This document shows positions 36,490-48,490 of a DNA stretch of 64,000 bases, piece by piece. This DNA comes from Gnetum montanum. Its lineage: Eukaryota; Streptophyta; Gnetopsida; Gnetales; Gnetaceae. The number at the start of each line of letters is the position of its first letter. Position 1 is the stretch's first letter. Under the pieces are notes generated by a model, which saw only the letters and a program-made list of their open reading frames with translations, was not told the DNA's origin and ran no database searches. The position numbers were made by a program, and so were the translations under genes. The stretch is from positions 113,789-177,788 of the forward strand of contig MNCI01004978.1 in assembly GCA_015680685.1 (NCBI GenBank), read 5' to 3'.

Positions 36490-36508
36490 TGGCACCATTA
36501 TAAGGAAC
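36490..36508 (+). other. E5a primer binding site
   Basis: TGGCACCATTATAAGGAAC. With the E5b version (TGGCATCATTGCCAAGGAC at 43260) it points to an ancestral TGGCGCCGTTGCC-type site, common in plant Ty3/gypsy elements. The changes are mainly CG to CA or TG. Confidence 0.7.
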
Positions 36509-36643
36509 TCTTTTTGTTTGAAATGTGCACTATCTAGGTATAGTGAAAATCATTAACATCGTTGGACAAACCCTAAGGTCAAAAATCATTCTAAAAATAC
36601 ATACAATAATTTAAGCACAGTAATAACTTATTTTTATTACAGA

Positions 36644-39060
36644 ATGTCTTCTTCTTACAAGTGTAATGATACTAAACTACTAATGCTTCAAGAATGCAAG
36701 GTGGTATATACTTATCTAGATGAGTATGTGCCTAAGTTCACCTTCATCCTACACTAGGATGAACAACTACGATGGCAAAATATAAAGGGCAACATTGTAA
36801 TGCCTTTTAATCAATCTATACTTGGGATGCCACTCCAAACTCTTAGGAGGTTGGGCATCCAACATCTTCAAGAAGAGTATGTTGTGCATGACTATAACTA
36901 TTGGGACTACTGTCTCATTAAGACACAATACAGGAGAGATCGACACTAGAAGAAGCACCATGAGGCTATGAAGGGGAAATGGTTCACCAATCCCTTGTTC
37001 CTACTCAACCAAAATGACAATGATGATCCTCCCTTTAGGAATTCTCAACATGAAGATTCTCCACCCCTTGATATTTGTGATGGGGGCTTGAACCAGAAGA
37101 TGCAATCTAGTATCAATAATCTGGGTTTAGGCAAAAGTGGAAGTCCAAGCAGGAACTCAAGTAAGCATTAGGATGACAAAAATAGCTAATGAAAATGGCT
37201 GTGACAAGTGTAGAGGATGTGGTAGATACCATGGTGGTGGTGGTGGTCCTCCTCCTTCTTCATCCTCTTCATCTACATCATCTTCTTCCTCTTCTGGTTC
37301 TGATAGATGTCATTGAAAGGATACCCGTGATGAAGGTGAATAACAGGACAATAATGATCGTCAGGCCTACCATGAACAAAGGGATAGCAGATGAAATCAT
37401 AGGCATCATTGAAATAATGATGATAATGAGCCTTTACTGGTAACTTAGAGTATGCTGAATATCATAGAGGCAATAAAAATTCCAACCAGGCATGTGAAAG
37501 ATAGTTAAATCAAGAGACTTGACATGAACAACATTCCTAGATTTGAGGGGGATATAACTTTGATCTACAAACACATCTTCAAGCCTTTCACGATGCTAGT
37601 GCCTTACAAAATATTGAAAATGACTAGTAGACATTAAAGCTATTTCCTAGGACACTCATCAAGGAAGCCAAAAGTTGGCATCGATCCTTAGAGCTGGAAT
37701 CAATCCATAGATGGAGTATGATGCTCGAACAATTCAATGACAAGTATCAAACGTACTCTTTAGTATCCAATCTGAGAAGGTAGATCCAAGGATGAAAGTA
37801 AGAAACACATGAACCCTTGAACACCATCATGGGTAGATACTATTCTCTCATTCACTGATGCCCTGGCCATAGTTATTCTTAGCATGAAGAACTTTGCCAC
37901 GTCATAGATGGACTCAAATCAAAAATGAGAAGAACTCTTGGGGTTTATGCCCAAGGAAGACTATCAAAACTTAGACCCCATTAGATCCAAAGGTTGATAG
38001 AGCAAGAAGTAAAAGAAGAAGGAGAGTTGAGGAAATGGAAAAGTGCTAAGAAATATAACAAGGATCCTTCCATTAGAAAAAGGGAGGTTTGCTTTTGCAA
38101 CAATGAGGAGTCACCACTTGATGAGGTGGTGAATAGAAAGACCTTACCAATCCAAATTCTATGTCTGAAATTTTGGCTAAGGTAGATAAAATGTGGTATT
38201 TTTTGGATGAAAAATTCCAAACTACTCTAAATATCATAGAAGCATCAAGAAAGTAGGGTAGTAACCATAACCACAAGAGATGGAAAGAAGTTGAACGTGC
38301 CTACCAAAGGGACAAGGGCAAAGCTGCTACAGTAGAAGAGGTTGTCGAGTCAGAATCAAATGACAATGGAGGGTGTGACATCTACCAATATAAACATCCT
38401 AAAGGATGTTGCCTTATCATGTCATACTTGTAGGAGTCTGGGGTGTATGCATTGAATTCTAGATTGTTAAGAAGGTAAGCACCTAGAAGATTGTCTTATC
38501 CTCAAAGCAATCCAAGGTAGTTCCACCAACAACAGCAAGCTTATTATACAAGTGAAGCTCCACCATAGCATATGAGTAATACCAATAGTGGAAACACCCA
38601 CAGTCATGGGAGATGCCACCACCAAGGCAATAGTACCCTTACAAGTAGCCAAATCCATATGGATACTATGTTCAACAACCAATATCTCCACATGACTCTT
38701 CTAGTCATGTTTCTTTTCAACATCACTATTGCCCTCTAGAGTATCATAGAACTCATTCTCCATCTACTAGAGGGAAAAGCCCAAATTCCTATCATCCTTC
38801 TCATCCTTTTGCACATGCTCCTCCACCCTCCACCTAATTACCTCCTACTCCATCTATGCAAGGAAAAATTCAACCACAACCACAACAACATAATGCTACT
38901 AGGGCTGTTAACTTACAACCAGCTTCCTAGCCAAATGGTTTAGAAACCAGATCCTAAAAATGACCATTCTTCTAATCCAACAGTCCTTCCAATTCCTCAC
39001 AAACTAATGTGGCTAGCCATCCTATCTCTCCATCATACTCTGCATCAAATTCTTTTGAGA
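36644..39060 (+). pseudogene. gag: E5a gag pseudogene
   Basis: The ATG at 36644 opens a segment (QECKVVYTYLDEYVPKF) matched by the E5b start. A basic/Asn region follows, then a Gly/Pro/Ser low-complexity linker at 37225-37300 (GGT and TCTTCATCC-like codons). 37530-37600 gives IPRFEGD, typical of a capsid start, and further Lys-rich segments run to about 38400. Pro-rich sequence covers 38760-39060. Stops and frame breaks are numerous. Confidence 0.55.
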
Positions 39061-39079
39061 GCCCTTCAAACCAAACACC

Positions 39080-39524
39080 TCCTAAGATCTACACTATCAT
39101 GTTAACCCACGTTATATCTAATTGAATCAAGGCTAGCACCCTTCCCAAGAAAAGATCTAAACCTGGAAGTCCTCTCATCTACTTGCAAATCATTCAACAT
39201 GAGTCATGTAAGGCTCTTTTTGATTCAATTTCTAGTTTCAATCTAATTTTCCATGACATGTACAAAGCATGGAACCTACCACCTCTTAAGAAGAGCAATA
39301 TCCATCTAGAATTGCTAGACCAATTAATCATGGTTCCTTTGGGACTTGTGGAGGACATTGTGATCACTGTTTGTGGCTGGTCCTATCCTACCAATTTTCT
39401 AGTGATCAAGGTTAATAACTGCAAGGGAGACTTTTCAATATGGTTAAGCATTGTTGATGCACAAATGGGCATCCAAGATCTCTCCTTGAAAATTTTCAAG
39501 GAGAATGAATTTAAAAAGATCTAG
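39080..39524 (+). pseudogene. pro: E5a protease (retropepsin-like)
   Basis: An open frame of 113 codons at 39183-39524. CKALFDSISSFNLIF corresponds to the catalytic ALxDxGSSxNLI loop, with the Gly after Asp-Ser lost. LGLVEDIVITVCGWSYPTNFLVI matches the flap and following strands of plant Ty3/gypsy proteases. Confidence 0.65.
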
Positions 39525-39969
39525 AAGAAGAGAGTTTCATGCATCGTGTACAATGATATTGGGTGCAACTATGTGTATAAACTCTAGTTTGTCCAAAGCA
39601 CATCCATCAAAGCATGTAGATAGTATGTAAATAAATTTGAAGTTCAAAGGTGCCTATACGTAGTAACCACAAAACAAGATGGCACCCAGTGGTTGACAAC
39701 TGATCTTAGAAGTAGCACACTTTTCATGGAACCTACTGAGAGTCTAACATATGCCTATATTAAAGGCATGAGTAAACTAGAGCAAGTTCATCACCAACTC
39801 TCTGATAATGCAAATGATGATACCTATTGGGGAGAGTTGGAAATCCCTAAAAAATTTAAACAAGAGCCCTTAGAGTTGAAAACTCTACCTACTGGCATAG
39901 AGTATGCATTTTTGACAAATGGCAAGCTAGTAATAATCAATGTCAATCATGCCCTTGAATAGAAATAGA

Positions 39970-41330
39970 TGTTGTTAAAGGTGGTCAACAAATGGCCAAC
40001 AACTTTTACTTGATCATATCCTAAACTCACAAGGATTGATCCTAGGATATGCTAGCATCATATCTACATTGATCCATCCATGAAGCCAAGGAGGTAGTAG
40101 TAGCAATGGTTGAACCCCAAATTGAAGCAAATCATCAAAGAAAAAATTAAACAACTTCTCAAGGTAGAGTTTATCTATCCCATTGCAAATAGTAAGTGGG
40201 TTAGTTCACTTATGATTGTACCAAAGAAATGTGACAAGTGATGGGTATGCATCGACTTCCAATTGTTGAATATGGCAGCATTCAAAGATCACTTTCCATT
40301 GTCATTTGTGAATCAAGTGTTAGACACTACATCTAGGCATTACATAGTTTTTTGGATGGTTATGGTGGCTATAACCAAATCTAGATCACACTAGAGAATC
40401 AATCCAAAACAACATTCACAAGTCCCTAGGAAACTTTTGCATATTGAAAGATGTCTTTTGGTCTGTGCAATGCTCTTGCAACATTCCAACACTTGGTCCT
40501 GAGCATGTTTTAGCAACAAATTGGTTGCGAGGTGGAAGTCTTCATGGATGAATTTCCCAACTATGATGCTATGTTTAAGCAAGCCTTGGACCACCTTAAG
40601 AAAGTTCTTAAAAGGTGTGTGAAGACATATCTTTAGCTCAATTGGTAGAAGAGCCATCTAATGATCCAAGAGAACATTGTACTAGGGCACAAAATTTCTC
40701 AAGTAGGGATTAAGGTGAACCCTAAAAAGATAAGGGTCATCTAAGGAATAACTCACCAACCAAAAACTATTAAATATGTTCATTCATTCCTTGCACACAC
40801 TAGCTACTGCTAGAGATTCATAGATAATTTCTCTAAGATCACAAAAACATTAGAAAGATGCTTCATTCATATGAACTAAGGAATGCAAAAAAGCATTCTA
40901 GAGCCTCAAGTAGAAGCTCATAGAGATTCCAATTCTATGAGCACTTACTTGGTCCAAACCATTTCATATCATGATAGATGCATCTAATACACCTTGGGAG
41001 TTGTTCTTAAGTAGTTGAATGATCGAAAACATCCATATTATATCCACAATGCAAGCTAAAGCATTGTGGGTGTGTAGCTCAATTACACCACCATAGAGAA
41101 AGAACTAATGGTAGTGGTGTATGCTCTAGAAAATTTCAAGCACTATGTGCTTGGATATAAAGTGTTTGGACACACTGACCACAATGCCGTCCACTTCTTA
41201 ATGAACAAGCCAATAGTGAGCCCTTGTATCATATGATGGTTGGTGATCTTGCAGGAATTTGATCTTATAATGGTAGATCGAAAGGGAACTGAGAATGTGT
41301 TCACTGATCACTTGTCAAGGTTATGATGGG
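39970..41330 (+). pseudogene. pol: E5a reverse transcriptase and RNase H
   Basis: KWVSSLMIVPKK near 40195 and WVCIDFQLLN near 40245 mark RT fingers and palm. The catalytic box near 40535-40550 reads VFMDEF where FMDDF is expected, so the second Asp is now Glu. RNase H has TTIEKELMVVVYALENFKHY near 41090, then HTDHNAVHFL and KGTENVFTDHLSRL near 41280-41325. Many stops. Confidence 0.7.
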
Positions 41331-41559
41331 ATGACAAAGAGAAGGAGAGTCCACCCTTTGACTAATTCCAAAATGAACTCCTCTTTGCTTATGTAATATA
41401 TGAACAAATGCCCATAGAACCAAAATGGTATGATGGCATCCTCAATCATCTTCTCACTCAAGAGATACCATAAGATTTAGACTACAAGAAGAAATAATAA
41501 TTTCTTCATCAGGCCAAATGCTTCATGGAAATCAATGGACATCTTCAAAAGGTGTGCAT

Positions 41560-42390
41560 GGATGGCCTAGTTCGTTGGTGTGTGCCTAATGCTAATCAAC
41601 TATGCATTCTCTAGGATGCTCACGAAGGCCCTTATGAAGGCCACTATGTAGGGAGATGCACGATCATGAAAATCCTGATGGTAGAATACTATTGACCCAT
41701 AATCTTCAAGGATGTCCACCAGTTTATCTGACCCTATGAATCCTATTAATGCGATGGTGGGATAACCACATGAATGGAGGGTCCTCAAAAATGGATTTAA
41801 TCATTTAAACCCTTTAACATATGGGGCATAGATTTCATCAGTTCCATCACACCCATGTCCAATGAAAAGGCCTATATAATTGTCATTGTTGATTACTACA
41901 CAAAATGGATAGAAGCAGTAGACATCATCAATTATACATTATTCACTGCTACGTGGTTTTTACAACAAAATGTTGTGAACAGGTTTAGGATGCCACATGC
42001 ACTGATTTCTAATGAAACCCATTTTATAGGTGCTACTTTTCACAAGCTTATGCAACACTTGGGGGTTGAACATAAATTAGCAACATCATAGCATCCCTAA
42101 GTTAATGGTTAAGCAAAAGTTACCAATAGGAAGATCAAGAAGATCCTAATGAGAACTATTAGCAAATATAAGAGATACTGGAGCCCAAAATTAAATGATG
42201 CCTTCTAGGTGTACTACTCAACATGGAAACTTTCAATAGGCTACTCTTCCTATGAGCTGGTGTATGAAAAATTACCAACTCTACTTATCTAATCCAAGCT
42301 TCGTATACTTTCAACAGCCTATGACTTGGACCTTGACCTTAGCCTAGCACAAAAAGAAAGATTAATCAACCTAAATGTGCTAGATAAAAA
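41560..42390 (+). pseudogene. E5a integrase
   Basis: The zinc-binding domain near 41615-41760 is decayed. An open frame at 41855-42091 follows WGIDFISSITP and contains YIIVIVDYYTKWIEA. The second catalytic position reads LISNETHF where Asp is expected. Near 42110 NG(stop)AKVTNRK stands where NGQAEVTNRK is expected, so the catalytic Glu is now Lys. The carboxy end stops near LDKN at 42390, shortly before the next LTR. Confidence 0.7.
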
Positions 42391-42393
42391 TTG

Positions 42394-43255
42394 ATAGGTA
42401 TCTAATGAATCATGTTTTTCATAGGCTTTGATATCGGGGTGGCCACAATATCAGGTACATGATATCGCCACCCAAGATGCGATATCGTACATTTGATAGC
42501 GCAGGGTTACTCTCGGGTCTATAAATATAGCCCCCGGGTGCATGATTAAGAGTAGTTTTTGGTAGTCAAGTAGCAAAACTCTTATAGTTTGTTCATTTGA
42601 GAGTTAGAATATTTTCCAAGTGCCTATAGCAGGAGGACTAAGTGTGATTAGATATTTATTCGAGCATTGATGTACCTAAACACACCATTGTATTGGCAAT
42701 AAAGATGAGCCCTTTGATTCACCTTGTAGCACTTGAGACTTTCTTTTTTATGCATTTATATACATTATGATTTCATTCAATTTACATTAATGTTATTCAT
42801 GTAGCAATTAATTTTGATTAATTACACAACTCATCAAAACACACAAGCATGACCCCTTCAAACATATGTATGACACTTGGTAGCTTAGAAACAGTTAGCG
42901 TTTGACAAGCCAGCAATGTTTACACAAAGTTCAGGATGTGTCCGAGAAGTGGGAATGGTTACTTGTGTTAGGATAGGATAGACCATAGTTTCCTTAGCAC
43001 TTAATCACTCTCACTTTCGTTCTTGTTCTAGGAGAGTAAATTGATAAAACACAAAATAATAAAAATCTTATGCCTTAGTCACACTTAACCATACAATTGC
43101 ATTTCACCTGTGGGACTAGGAAGACAATGAATGGACAACACACACGCACTATTTAACTCTAATGTACTTGGTAATTAAAGTCTATAAAATTTCACTAGAT
43201 CACACATGAATGCCTATGATTCATATGGTTCAGCATAAGGGTACCTCGTCGCTCA
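42394..43255 (+). repeat. E5b LTR
   Basis: TATAAATA is at 42520-42527, and the rest is colinear with the E5a LTR up to GCTCA before the primer site. Upstream of the TATA box (42431-42490) it has four GATATCG or near copies with GGTGGCCAC/CGCCACCC, unlike the CATCGA words in the E5a LTR. The left boundary is approximate. Confidence 0.65.
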
Positions 43256-43259
43256 TCAT

Positions 43260-43278
43260 TGGCATCATTGCCAAGGAC
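43260..43278 (+). other. E5b primer binding site
   Basis: TGGCATCATTGCCAAGGAC, better kept than in E5a. Its presence after this LTR shows that another internal region starts here and that the LTR is not merely a 3' terminus. Confidence 0.7.
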
Positions 43279-43426
43279 TTTAGTTCTACATGCACTATCT
43301 AAACCGAGTAAAACTTAGCAACCACATTGTACAAACCCTAAGAGTCGAATCTCACAAAAATAAAAAATATAATTATAATTAAATTAAACCTTAATTGCAC
43401 ACTACCTATAAGTTCATTAACATAAA

Positions 43427-43538
43427 ATGCCTTCTTCTCACTAGAGACTATCTCCACCTAGGGTAGACTAGATGCCTCAGCAATACCAGGTGGTATATGC
43501 TCATTCTAATGAGTATGTGCACTGACCTAAATCGTCAG
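43427..43538 (+). pseudogene. gag: E5b gag start, truncated by E3
   Basis: ATGCCTTCTTCT and then QYQVVYAHSNEYVH match the E5a gag start (QECKVVYTYLDEYVP). The frame ends where E3 begins at 43539. Confidence 0.6.
43534..43538. repeat. Candidate E3 target duplication, left copy (GTCAG)
   Basis: The five bases flanking the E3 end. The other copy should lie beyond the right edge of the window because E4 sits inside E3 gag, so it cannot be verified here. Confidence 0.4.
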
Positions 43539-45188
43539 TGTAAGACTAGAAGGGAAAAAAACACCAAAAGATCGTCAGGCAGACACAGCTGACTGCCTTC
43601 GCCAGAGGGCAACTAGAAAAGAAAATGAAGGCAGAGTGCCTTGGATGGTCTGCACGCAAATCAACCAAGGACTTCCCCAAGTGTAAACTACGGCTTGCGT
43701 TGGGTTATCATAACTAATGTTTTAAAACATAAACAGTGTGCACAAAATGTAAACAGAAACGTATGCAGAAATGGTATTGTAACAAAACGTAAACTGAACG
43801 TAGAACAAAGCAAACAATATAATGGCTAGCAAAATGAACTATATTATATTACTTAGAGAAGATGTGCACCGGTCAAAGCATAGCTGCACATGTGGATGGC
43901 AGGTCAAGCTCCAAGCCCCGGGGTGTTTCAGAAGTGCTTGGATGCTAGGAGTCAAGTGTGCCTGAGCGCCCAAAGATTGCTGGTCTGAGTTTCCTAAGTC
44001 ATCAACCTTTAAAATTGCTAGCCCTGTTTATGTGAATTGATAGGGTATTCATAGGGTTGGGCCGGGCTCGGGTGTGGAATTCAAGAATGGAATCAACGAC
44101 TAGGAGATGAGAGGAAAGCGGATCTAGTGACACGTGTTCGATGGACAGCTGTATGTGAGTTGGACATGTGTGGGAAAGCTACGTTTTTGGCCAGGTACAT
44201 TGTATCTTACAATGTGTAAAAACTTGCTCAAGCTAGCTCACACTCACGGCAGCACATACAATTTAGATTCTAAGAGATTTACAAGCTCACAAATGATGAA
44301 AATTTACAATGTACAACAAGAGAAATTGAATCTGGCTAACTTGAAACTTCTGGATCTTTGAATTGACTGCTACAAGATGTAGATTTGAGTGGTTCTATGG
44401 CTATTTGAGGGTTCTCTACTAGACAATAACTTCCAACGTGAGTTGATTTCATCCCAACATGTCCTCAGCGTGTGCATGCTACACTCACACTGCACTCATG
44501 CTGCCAACATGACTCCAGCGTGACCTCTACATGAGTGAGCTAGAGTGATGTATTTTGCACCAAACTTTGATTTTTTAAGCCTAATTCTTGAAGTGTGGTG
44601 ATTACCTTTGAGAATGATCACAAATTAAGCTTGAAAATGCCTTGTTTGAACCACTTTTGGGTAGGTCACGCTGGACTCACGCTGCTAGCGTAACCACAGC
44701 GTGAGCTACAAAACTTGCAATTTTTCTTGGAATTCTAGAGGCTGAAGTCTAAAGTTGTCAACAATGAGTCTTGATAATGACTTGCACTTTGAAAACTAGA
44801 TCATTTTAACTCAGTTTTGGGCCTGAAAGTTACGCACGCTACACTCACACTACCAGCGTGACCTCAACATGCGTGAGGAAATGTGAACAGTTTGTCTCCA
44901 AATTTGAATTCCTGTTGAAACTTGGAGTAGACATTAGTGGCCTTTGAGGATGGCTTACACCATGGAAATCATATCATTCTCACTCATTTTTGGGTCTGTC
45001 AGAGTCAGTCATGCTATACTCACGCTGCCAACGTGACCTCAGCGTGACTACAACGTGACCGAGAAAATTGCAAACTAGCATGAGTTCCCAAGACAAGCTA
45101 GCATGTGTTCTCCCAAATTTTACCTCTAAAAGCTCAAGTGGGAGTCATTCTTACTTCAAAGTGTTAGGCCGAAATTAGTGGTGTTTCA
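43539..45188 (-). repeat. E3 3' LTR
   Basis: On the minus strand it starts TGAAACACCACTAA (45188) and ends CTTCTAGTCTTACA (43539), matching the family ends. Length about 1650 bp. The U3 part (44440-45060) is packed with CACGCT/CAGCGTGAC words. Confidence 0.82.
44440..45060. repeat. CACGCTGCCAGCGTGAC word repeats in E3 U3
   Basis: At least 25 copies of CACGCT, CAGCGTGA, CAACGTGA, CTCACGCTGC and TG/CA-decayed forms, arranged in clusters around 44450-44550, 44660-44705, 44830-44880 and 45000-45060. Adjacent forward and inverted words make small palindromes (for example CACGCTGCTAGCGTAACC near 44675). Similar words fill 50740-51960. Confidence 0.75.
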
Positions 45189-45192
45189 TTTG

Positions 45193-45201
45193 CCCCTCTT
45201 T
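45193..45201 (-). other. E3 polypurine tract
   Basis: AAAGAGGGG on the minus strand, a few bases before the LTR start; equivalent to those of E1 and E2. Confidence 0.7.
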
Positions 45202-46748
45202 GTTGATGTCTAGAGGAATCCACCTAAGAGGTATCAACAAAGCAGTGCAAAACACCATCAACAAACAAGTACCAAGCATCATCTGTCGACCCGTGGACTG
45301 GATGTTATTGCAGCATTTTCAAAAGTACATGGGATTGAGAGAATGTAGTTCAAGATGCAAGGGGATTGGTTGTAAACAAGGGAATCCAGGAGTTAATCAA
45401 GGGTGATAATTGCTGCCGAAATTGTGACAGAGGCATGCTCTCATGTGAATGAGCTATATCTTTGGTCCTTGTCAATAGCCAAGTTTCAAGCAGACTCAAA
45501 GCCAAGACAGAGGAGGTGCATTCTTTGGAGAAACGGGACTCTTATAGAGTGTTTACGGGGCTCGTTGTAAATGGCCAAAGCCACGCGATGATGTGCAACA
45601 TGGTCTCTTTTAGACATGAGTGTAATTGTTTTCCAAGAAAATTTCCTTCTGAGGCTTGTATGAGAATAGCCAATACTCTTTGGTTTATGATGTCAACGGG
45701 GTCATGAAGAACTTTTCTGTGCATTTTTCTCTTTGACCCTTTTGTTCTCTTTCTTTTTGTTCTTTTCTCTCTTTTTTTGTTTTTGCTTTGTTTTGTTTTT
45801 CTTTTCTCTTTTATTTTTCTTTTTCTCTTTGGTATTTTTGAAAGAGCTTGCTTTTGGTGCCATGCTCGTGTTCAAGCACTTGCATTTTGTGTCATGCATT
45901 GTGTACTATGTTTTGCATTGCAACTACTTAGGGAGTTAGAGTGTGTAATAGTATATCAAGAGTTTTGAGGTGAGTAGGATACAATGTATCTAGGGAATGT
46001 AATTAAATAGGATAAGGGGGGCCATGATGGGGAAATAGGGAATGTATCAGGAGTCAGCAATGTACTTATGAACGGATTGATTAACCCAGTTATGTGCATT
46101 AGGAAGAATGTGATACCTTGTCATCACGATGAAGTGCATCTATGTACGAACGTCTCAAGCATGTCATCCTACAAACACAACTCCAAGAAGACAAGAAAAA
46201 ACACAAATGAAATAGTTAACTAAGCACTTTAAACAAGGAGATGGAGCCACCGCATGTAATTTTCAAAGCCGACAGAATCATGAACAACACTAGCCTCATT
46301 AGGATCCATGAGATGAATCATGCAACAAGTCTTTGCGAAGCGTGAATAGCCAATTGTAGCAACACATCTTTTCGAGGTTTTTCCTGGTCATCGATGATGT
46401 CACCAATTTATAGTCTTAGCGGACTGTTGTGGATTAGTTTCACGTCATAACCCTCTGGATAGCGCCAGTTTAGCATCGTAACGGATGGTATATTTCTAGT
46501 TTATAGTCATAGCGGACTGTGAAGAGGCAAAACAATTTATAGTCTTAGTGGACTCTTGATGCTAGTTTCACATCATGGCAAATAGATGTGGCAATTTAGC
46601 ATCATACCGGATAAAGCTCTATGGTGTTGGTTTATTTTCATGACTCCAAGACATTTCTATGGTGCCAGTTTCAAGTCATAGCCCTAGGACCATTCTGTGG
46701 TATCAATTTTAAGTCATGATGCCAGCACTTTTCTTTGGCTCAAGTTCA
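45202..46748 (-). other. E3 spacer between integrase and 3' LTR
   Basis: No credible gene. 45725-45840 is a pure-pyrimidine-like tract on the plus strand (purine on the element's sense strand), also present in decayed form in E2. 46405-46705 holds loose repeats. The open frames here, including a Lys-rich one, arise from composition. Confidence 0.6.
46405..46705. repeat. Loose repeats of (A/C)AGTTTANNRTCATARCGGAC type
   Basis: About eight units such as ATTTATAGTCTTAGCGGACT, AGTTTCACGTCATAACCC, AGTTTAGCATCGTAACGGAT and AGTTTATAGTCATAGCGGAC, at 30-50 bp spacing. Related to 50325-50390, to 56330-56575 and to the E2 32-bp array in reverse complement. Confidence 0.65.
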
Positions 46749-47900
46749 TCATACATAGTACTGTTTTAGGTACAACTGATTTGTAGGACTAGTGAACTCA
46801 TTCCTGTCCATGTCAGCAAGTTTGAATGCTCTGTTATTGTATACCTTGGTGACCAAGTAAGGCCCTTCCCAGTTGGCTAAGAATTTGTCTAGATATTCAT
46901 GGATGGCTTTAAGGACTAAGCCTCCTTCCTTGATCAGGTGTTTATGTAAATCGTGTTTGTGTCGTTGCCGCTGTTGTTTTTTGTACCATTCAATTTGATC
47001 GAGCATTTGCACATGTTCTTCCTCCACCGAGTTAAGGTCAGCAATGCACAGTTCATTATTTTGACTTTCATCGAGGAGGCCCAAGAGAGCTATCCTTAAT
47101 GAGGGAACCTGTAATTCTAAAGGTAAAATAGCTTCAGATCCGTATACCAGACTATATAGAGTTTTACCTGTGGATGTTTGATGTGTCGTTCTATACGCCC
47201 ACAACGCATAGACTAATTGTTCATGCCATCATTTCTTGCTCTAATTTAGCATATTTTTGAGCACCATGATGACATTTTTGTTTGTAGCCTTCACTTGACC
47301 ATTACTTTGTGGGTAGTAAGGTGATGAAAATGCATGTTTAATACCTAGGCTTTCACAGAAGCTTTTAGTATCTGCACTGCTAAACTATGGCCCATTATCG
47401 GTAACGATGTTCATTGGAATACCAAAACAGGTCACAATATTTTCTATTATGAAAGTGCAAATATGTTTTGAAGTGGTTTTCCTAAGGGGAATAGCTTCTA
47501 CCCATTTTGTAAAGTATTCAGTTGCAGTGATAATAAAGCTATGTCCCACAGAGGATGATGGCGTTATCGGTCCAATTAAGTCTAATCCCCATTTTTGGAA
47601 TGGCCACGTGATTTGTGTTGTGTGCAATTCGTTAGGTGGCACATGTATTAGATTACCATGACTTTGGCAAATGTCACATGTTCTGGCCTTGGAGATGCAA
47701 TCGTACTCCATGTGTGGCTAGTAGTAGCCTAAGCACCTAATCTTTGTTGCCATTTCTTTAGGTGCAATGTGCCCTCCACAAAGTCCTTTGTGGACTTGTT
47801 CGAGAATTTTTTGACCGTTGATGCTACTAATGCACATCAGCAGAATACCTTCATAGGATTTGCGACACAAGGTGTCTCCTATTAATGCATATTGCTAGGA
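46749..47900 (-). pseudogene. E3 integrase
   Basis: The zinc-binding domain has GGHIAPKEMATKIRCLGYY and CDICQSHGN. The DDE core begins KWGLDLIGPITPSSS and reaches IVTDNGP, after which a TAG replaces Gln. The third catalytic position reads NGQVKATNK, so Glu is now Lys (GAG/GAA to AAG). The carboxy part, open at 46749-47204, has WAYRTTHQTSTGKTLYSLVYG and WEGPYLVTKV and ends after LKQYYV. Catalytic loss and stops mean it is inactive. Confidence 0.85.
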
Positions 47901-47929
47901 GCATTTTCACACAGCGTCCTTTGAGCGTT

Positions 47930-48490
47930 TGTTAAGTGTTGTGGAGGCTCACCTCTTCTATTGTGTGTTTTGTGCTAACGAATGCTATAGGAATTTCGTC
48001 AAGAGTGTTAATTATGGGTTCGGCATAATTTTTTATAGAGCTAGGCAACGCATGGAACATTTTGGGTGTCATGTTTAAGGCTAGTGTAGCAAGTGCATTG
48101 GCAACAGTGTTTTCGCTCCTAGGGACATGCTACATATTGATTTCTACTAGTTGTCTTAGCAGATGTTTGTTCAAATCACAATACGGTTGCAAATGGAGAG
48201 CCTTACATGCGTAAACTTCAATGAATTAATTAATGACTAGCTGTGAATCACCTCAAACTACAAGACGTGAGATTCCTGAAGTCAATGTTTCTTGAACACC
48301 TCTAAGAAGATCTTCATACTCCGCCACGTTGTTAGTACAGGGAAATGTCAATCGGTAGGCGAAGGATTGGACTTCTCCAAAGGGGTATGTTAAAATAGCT
48401 GCGACACTTCCTCCTCAGGAGGTTGAAGCTCCTTCAAAATAGAGGATTGCCTCATAGTTATCAGGTACGGTGTCTATATTGTTAACATTC
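47930..48490 (-). pseudogene. E3 second RNase H domain (aRNH type)
   Basis: Starts ILYFEGASTS, where the first catalytic Asp is Glu. It continues FRLTFPCTNNVAEYEDLLRGV-like residues, GDSQLVINQF and HVPRSENTVANALATLA. It follows the ordinary RNase H directly, a Tat-lineage trait. Three TAG/TGA stops interrupt it. The presumed original role was removal of RNA or primer during replication. Confidence 0.82.

Larger units (their letters stand above)
35595..43538 (+). mobile_element. E5: Athila-like Ty3/gypsy element and start of a second head-to-tail copy
   Basis: LTR, primer site, gag, protease, RT-RNase H and integrase are followed by another LTR (about 42394-43255) that itself runs into a second primer site and a second gag start (43427). 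So this is a copy-and-a-half arrangement and not a simple element. Gene order and motifs (FMDxF RT box, KGTENVxxDHLSRL) resemble plant Athila-type elements. It is old, with stops in every gene. E3 truncates the second copy at 43538. Confidence 0.7.

Noticed and set aside
42431-42490. CRISPR-like or operator array of GATATCG words
   Set aside because: Spacing is irregular and the block lies in a plant LTR U3 just before a TATA box; better read as LTR enhancer words.
45702-45899. Lys-rich 65-codon minus-strand frame
   Set aside because: Translation of the purine tract; low-complexity only.
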